Assembly (NCBI GenBank): GCA_900548085.1
Contig: URJF01000073.1
Coordinates: 1-7,199, forward strand
Direction: 5' to 3'
Length of the DNA: 7,199 bases
Source: an uncultured Oscillospiraceae bacterium
GTDB taxonomy: Bacteria > Bacillota > Clostridia > Oscillospirales > Acutalibacteraceae
Shown here: piece after piece, positions 6,077 to 7,199 of the stretch
Position numbering within the stretch: the stretch's first letter is position 1
Layout of the letters: each line of letters starts with the position of its first letter
Made by a program: the position numbers and the translations under genes
Notes under the pieces: model-generated
What the model was told of the DNA's origin: nothing
Database searches by the model: none
Seen by the model: only the letters and a program-made list of their open reading frames with translations

Positions 6077-6799
6077 ATGAAAGTATTTTTGATTATTCTC
6101 GCTGTAATTGTAGTTATTTTTGCAGTTATTCTATCGCTGTCTGCAGAGGTTAATATTGTATTTGAAGACAAATGGACTACAAGAGTTAGGGTTGCTTTTA
6201 TCGAGAAGGAAGTGTTTCTGTCTAAAATACTTAACTTCCTGTTATTCCCTGAAAAAGCAGCGGCAGAAGTTGCTGAAGAAAGCGAAACAAAAGATAAAAG
6301 CAGTGAAAAAAAGTTATCTGAAAAAAAAGACAAGCCGTTGTCGAATTCTTCCGGCAATAAAGAAATGGAAGAAACTCCGGCAAAAGAGGAACCTAAGCCT
6401 AATTACATAAAGAAAATTTGGAATGACGAAGGCTTTGTTGGTATAATGCTTTTGTTCACAAATCTTACAGAAACAGTAAATTCAGCAGTAACAACTTTAT
6501 TTAAGGGTTTGCATATTTACTCATTATATGTTAAAATGATTGTTGCAGGGTCTGATGCTGCCGATTGTGCACGCACATACGGTAAGATTTGCGGTATCTA
6601 TTATCCGCTGAAGGGTATGATTCTTAACGGAATGAATGTTGACATGTATGACGATTATGTACAGCCCGATTTCATTGCCCCAAAGTCTGAATATGGATTT
6701 CAGTTGATAGCAAGTATCAATGTTGCTCTTGTGCTTAAGATTGCACTTAAAGCAGGAAAGGTATTTGTTGTAAACTTAATTAAAAATAAAAAATCTTAG
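6077..6799 (+). CDS. DUF2953 (YtfI-like) membrane-anchored protein
   Basis: A 240-residue protein that I place in the DUF2953 family, as seen in Bacillus YtfI beside ytfJ. It starts with a hydrophobic segment (about 4-23) that acts as signal anchor, then a short beta-type stretch (about 24-58). Next is a Lys/Glu/Ser-rich linker (about 60-108), almost certainly disordered. The conserved C-terminal part (about 110-230) includes VAGSDAADCARTYGKICGIYY (156-176), the clearest family mark, and a final hydrophobic segment near 208-233 ending in a basic tail. The molecular function is not known. Pairing with GerW downstream suggests a link to sporulation or spore germination, which is inference from synteny. 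The gene abuts scpB without a gap. The linker holds two slippery A-runs (6306-6312 and 6321-6328), a possible source of frameshifted products or of sequencing error, though the frame is open as given. Confidence 0.82.
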   Translation: MKVFLIILAVIVVIFAVILSLSAEVNIVFEDKWTTRVRVAFIEKEVFLSKILNFLLFPEKAAAEVAEESETKDKSSEKKLSEKKDKPLSNSSGNKEMEETPAKEEPKPNYIKKIWNDEGFVGIMLLFTNLTETVNSAVTTLFKGLHIYSLYVKMIVAGSDAADCARTYGKICGIYYPLKGMILNGMNVDMYDDYVQPDFIAPKSEYGFQLIASINVALVLKIALKAGKVFVVNLIKNKKS

Positions 6800-6806
6800 T
6801 TATAAT

Positions 6807-6814
6807 AAGGAGAG
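6807..6814 (+). promoter_or_regulatory. Ribosome binding site of gerW/ytfJ
   Basis: AAGGAGAG, a strong site, lies 6 bases before the ATG at 6821. It is the main evidence for the start of the gene that runs off the window. Confidence 0.85.
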
Positions 6815-6820
6815 AAGATT

Positions 6821-7199
6821 ATGAAGGAAACTCCGGTAAACAAAATTATGGAGAGCACTCTTGACAAAATGCGTGAGATGGTTGATGTATCCACCATTAT
6901 CGGCGAACCTATGGTAACAGGGGACACAACATTGATTCCTGTATCCAAGGTATCCTATGGCTTTACATCAGGCGGTACCGACCTCCCGTCAAAGCAGAAT
7001 AACGAGCTGTTCGGCGGTGCAGGCGGCGGTGGTATTTCCATTACACCGGTAGCATTTATCGTTATCCAAAATGGTACAGTAAGACTTATGCAAATCAATA
7101 ATTACACTTCTTCTGCTGATCGTGCTATTGCTATGATTCCTGAACTTATCGACAAGGTTAGTGAACTTGTTAATGTTAAAAAGGATGAACAATCCGAAA
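6821..7199 (+). CDS. ytfJ: GerW/YtfJ-family sporulation protein, partial (3' end outside window)
   Basis: An open frame from ATG at 6821 to the window edge, 126 codons with no stop, so the C-terminus is missing. I translated it by hand. The family marks are clear: VIxGEP-type start (STIIGEPMVTGDTTLIPVS, 24-42), VSYGFTSGG (44-52), the glycine cluster FGGAGGGG (64-71), then ISITPVAFIVIQNGTVRLM (72-90), and a helical end ELIDKVSELV. This is the GerW family (Bacillus YtfJ), made during sporulation and, by published family knowledge, needed for normal spore germination, possibly through spore-wall hydrolase activity. Known members are about 130-160 residues, so most of the protein is here. It follows the DUF2953 gene by 21 bases, the same pairing as ytfI/ytfJ in Bacillus. 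The minus-strand frame at 6989-7192 is its shadow. Confidence 0.93.
   Translation, partial: MKETPVNKIMESTLDKMREMVDVSTIIGEPMVTGDTTLIPVSKVSYGFTSGGTDLPSKQNNELFGGAGGGGISITPVAFIVIQNGTVRLMQINNYTSSADRAIAMIPELIDKVSELVNVKKDEQSE

Noticed and set aside
6073..6357. 94-codon minus-strand frame antisense to the DUF2953 gene
   Set aside because: Composition is the mirror of the Lys/Glu linker (Ser/Phe/Leu-rich). No ribosome site or family features.
6120..6410. 96-codon + strand frame inside the DUF2953 gene
   Set aside because: It overlaps the well-supported frame in another phase and is rich in Lys/Leu from A-rich DNA. There is no ribosome site before a sensible start.
6801..6806. Perfect TATAAT hexamer just upstream of gerW, as a promoter -10 box
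   Set aside because: The position 17 bases upstream reads AATTAA, not TTGACA-like. A start about 7 bases downstream would remove most of the AAGGAGAG ribosome site. Likely a chance AT-rich match, though a sporulation sigma factor with other requirements cannot be excluded.
6792..6820. Inverted repeat AATCTT / AAGATT flanking the gerW ribosome site
   Set aside because: Only 6 bp, A-U rich with a 17-base loop. It is too weak to hide the ribosome site with confidence and has no U-run for termination.
7011..7033. G-rich stretch in gerW as a possible G-quadruplex
   Set aside because: The runs are mostly only two G long and are explained by the conserved glycine cluster (GGAGGGG) of the GerW family.

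Overview
The window is a compact, AT-rich stretch with nine genes, all on the + strand. The longest gap between genes is 21 bases. The proteins have a Firmicutes character: lysine-, isoleucine- and asparagine-rich sequence, an OmpR/HisKA two-component pair, a YqhQ-type DUF1385 protein, ScpA/ScpB, and a YtfI-like/GerW(YtfJ) pair. GerW points to an endospore-forming lineage. Gene content and order best fit the Clostridia, perhaps an Oscillospirales/Ruminococcaceae gut-type organism, but that finer placement is inference from memory of synteny and not a search.

Layout. 20-2247: response regulator followed by its membrane sensor histidine kinase. 2247-3218: DUF1385 membrane protein, starting inside the kinase stop codon. 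3218-4036: PrmC, the release-factor glutamine methyltransferase, again with a one-base stop/start overlap. 4048-4713: M50 (site-2-protease-like) intramembrane metalloprotease. 4723-5451 and 5444-6076: ScpA and ScpB, the non-SMC subunits of bacterial condensin, overlapping by 8 bases with a probable TTG start for scpB. 6077-6799: DUF2953 membrane-anchored protein abutting scpB. 6821 to the window edge: the first 126 codons of GerW/YtfJ, cut by the end of the window.

The overlaps, the short gaps, and the lack of any hairpin-plus-U-run terminator suggest one polycistronic unit with much translational coupling. It joins signalling (TCS), translation termination (PrmC), membrane proteolysis (M50), chromosome condensation (ScpAB) and spore biology (DUF2953/GerW). 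No convincing promoter is visible inside, and the promoter for the first gene lies upstream of the window.

Most of this is ordinary conserved chromosomal content, and I see no mobile element, CRISPR array, RNA gene or obvious new system. The points worth a second look are: a QTSLF peptide in the acidic tail of ScpB that resembles a beta-clamp-binding motif; an A7 slippery heptamer in scpA directly followed by a perfect 9-bp inverted repeat, where a -1 shift would give a 93-residue N-terminal ScpA; tandem slippery heptamers in the lysine-rich linker of the DUF2953 gene; and a near-perfect 19-base palindrome late in prmC.
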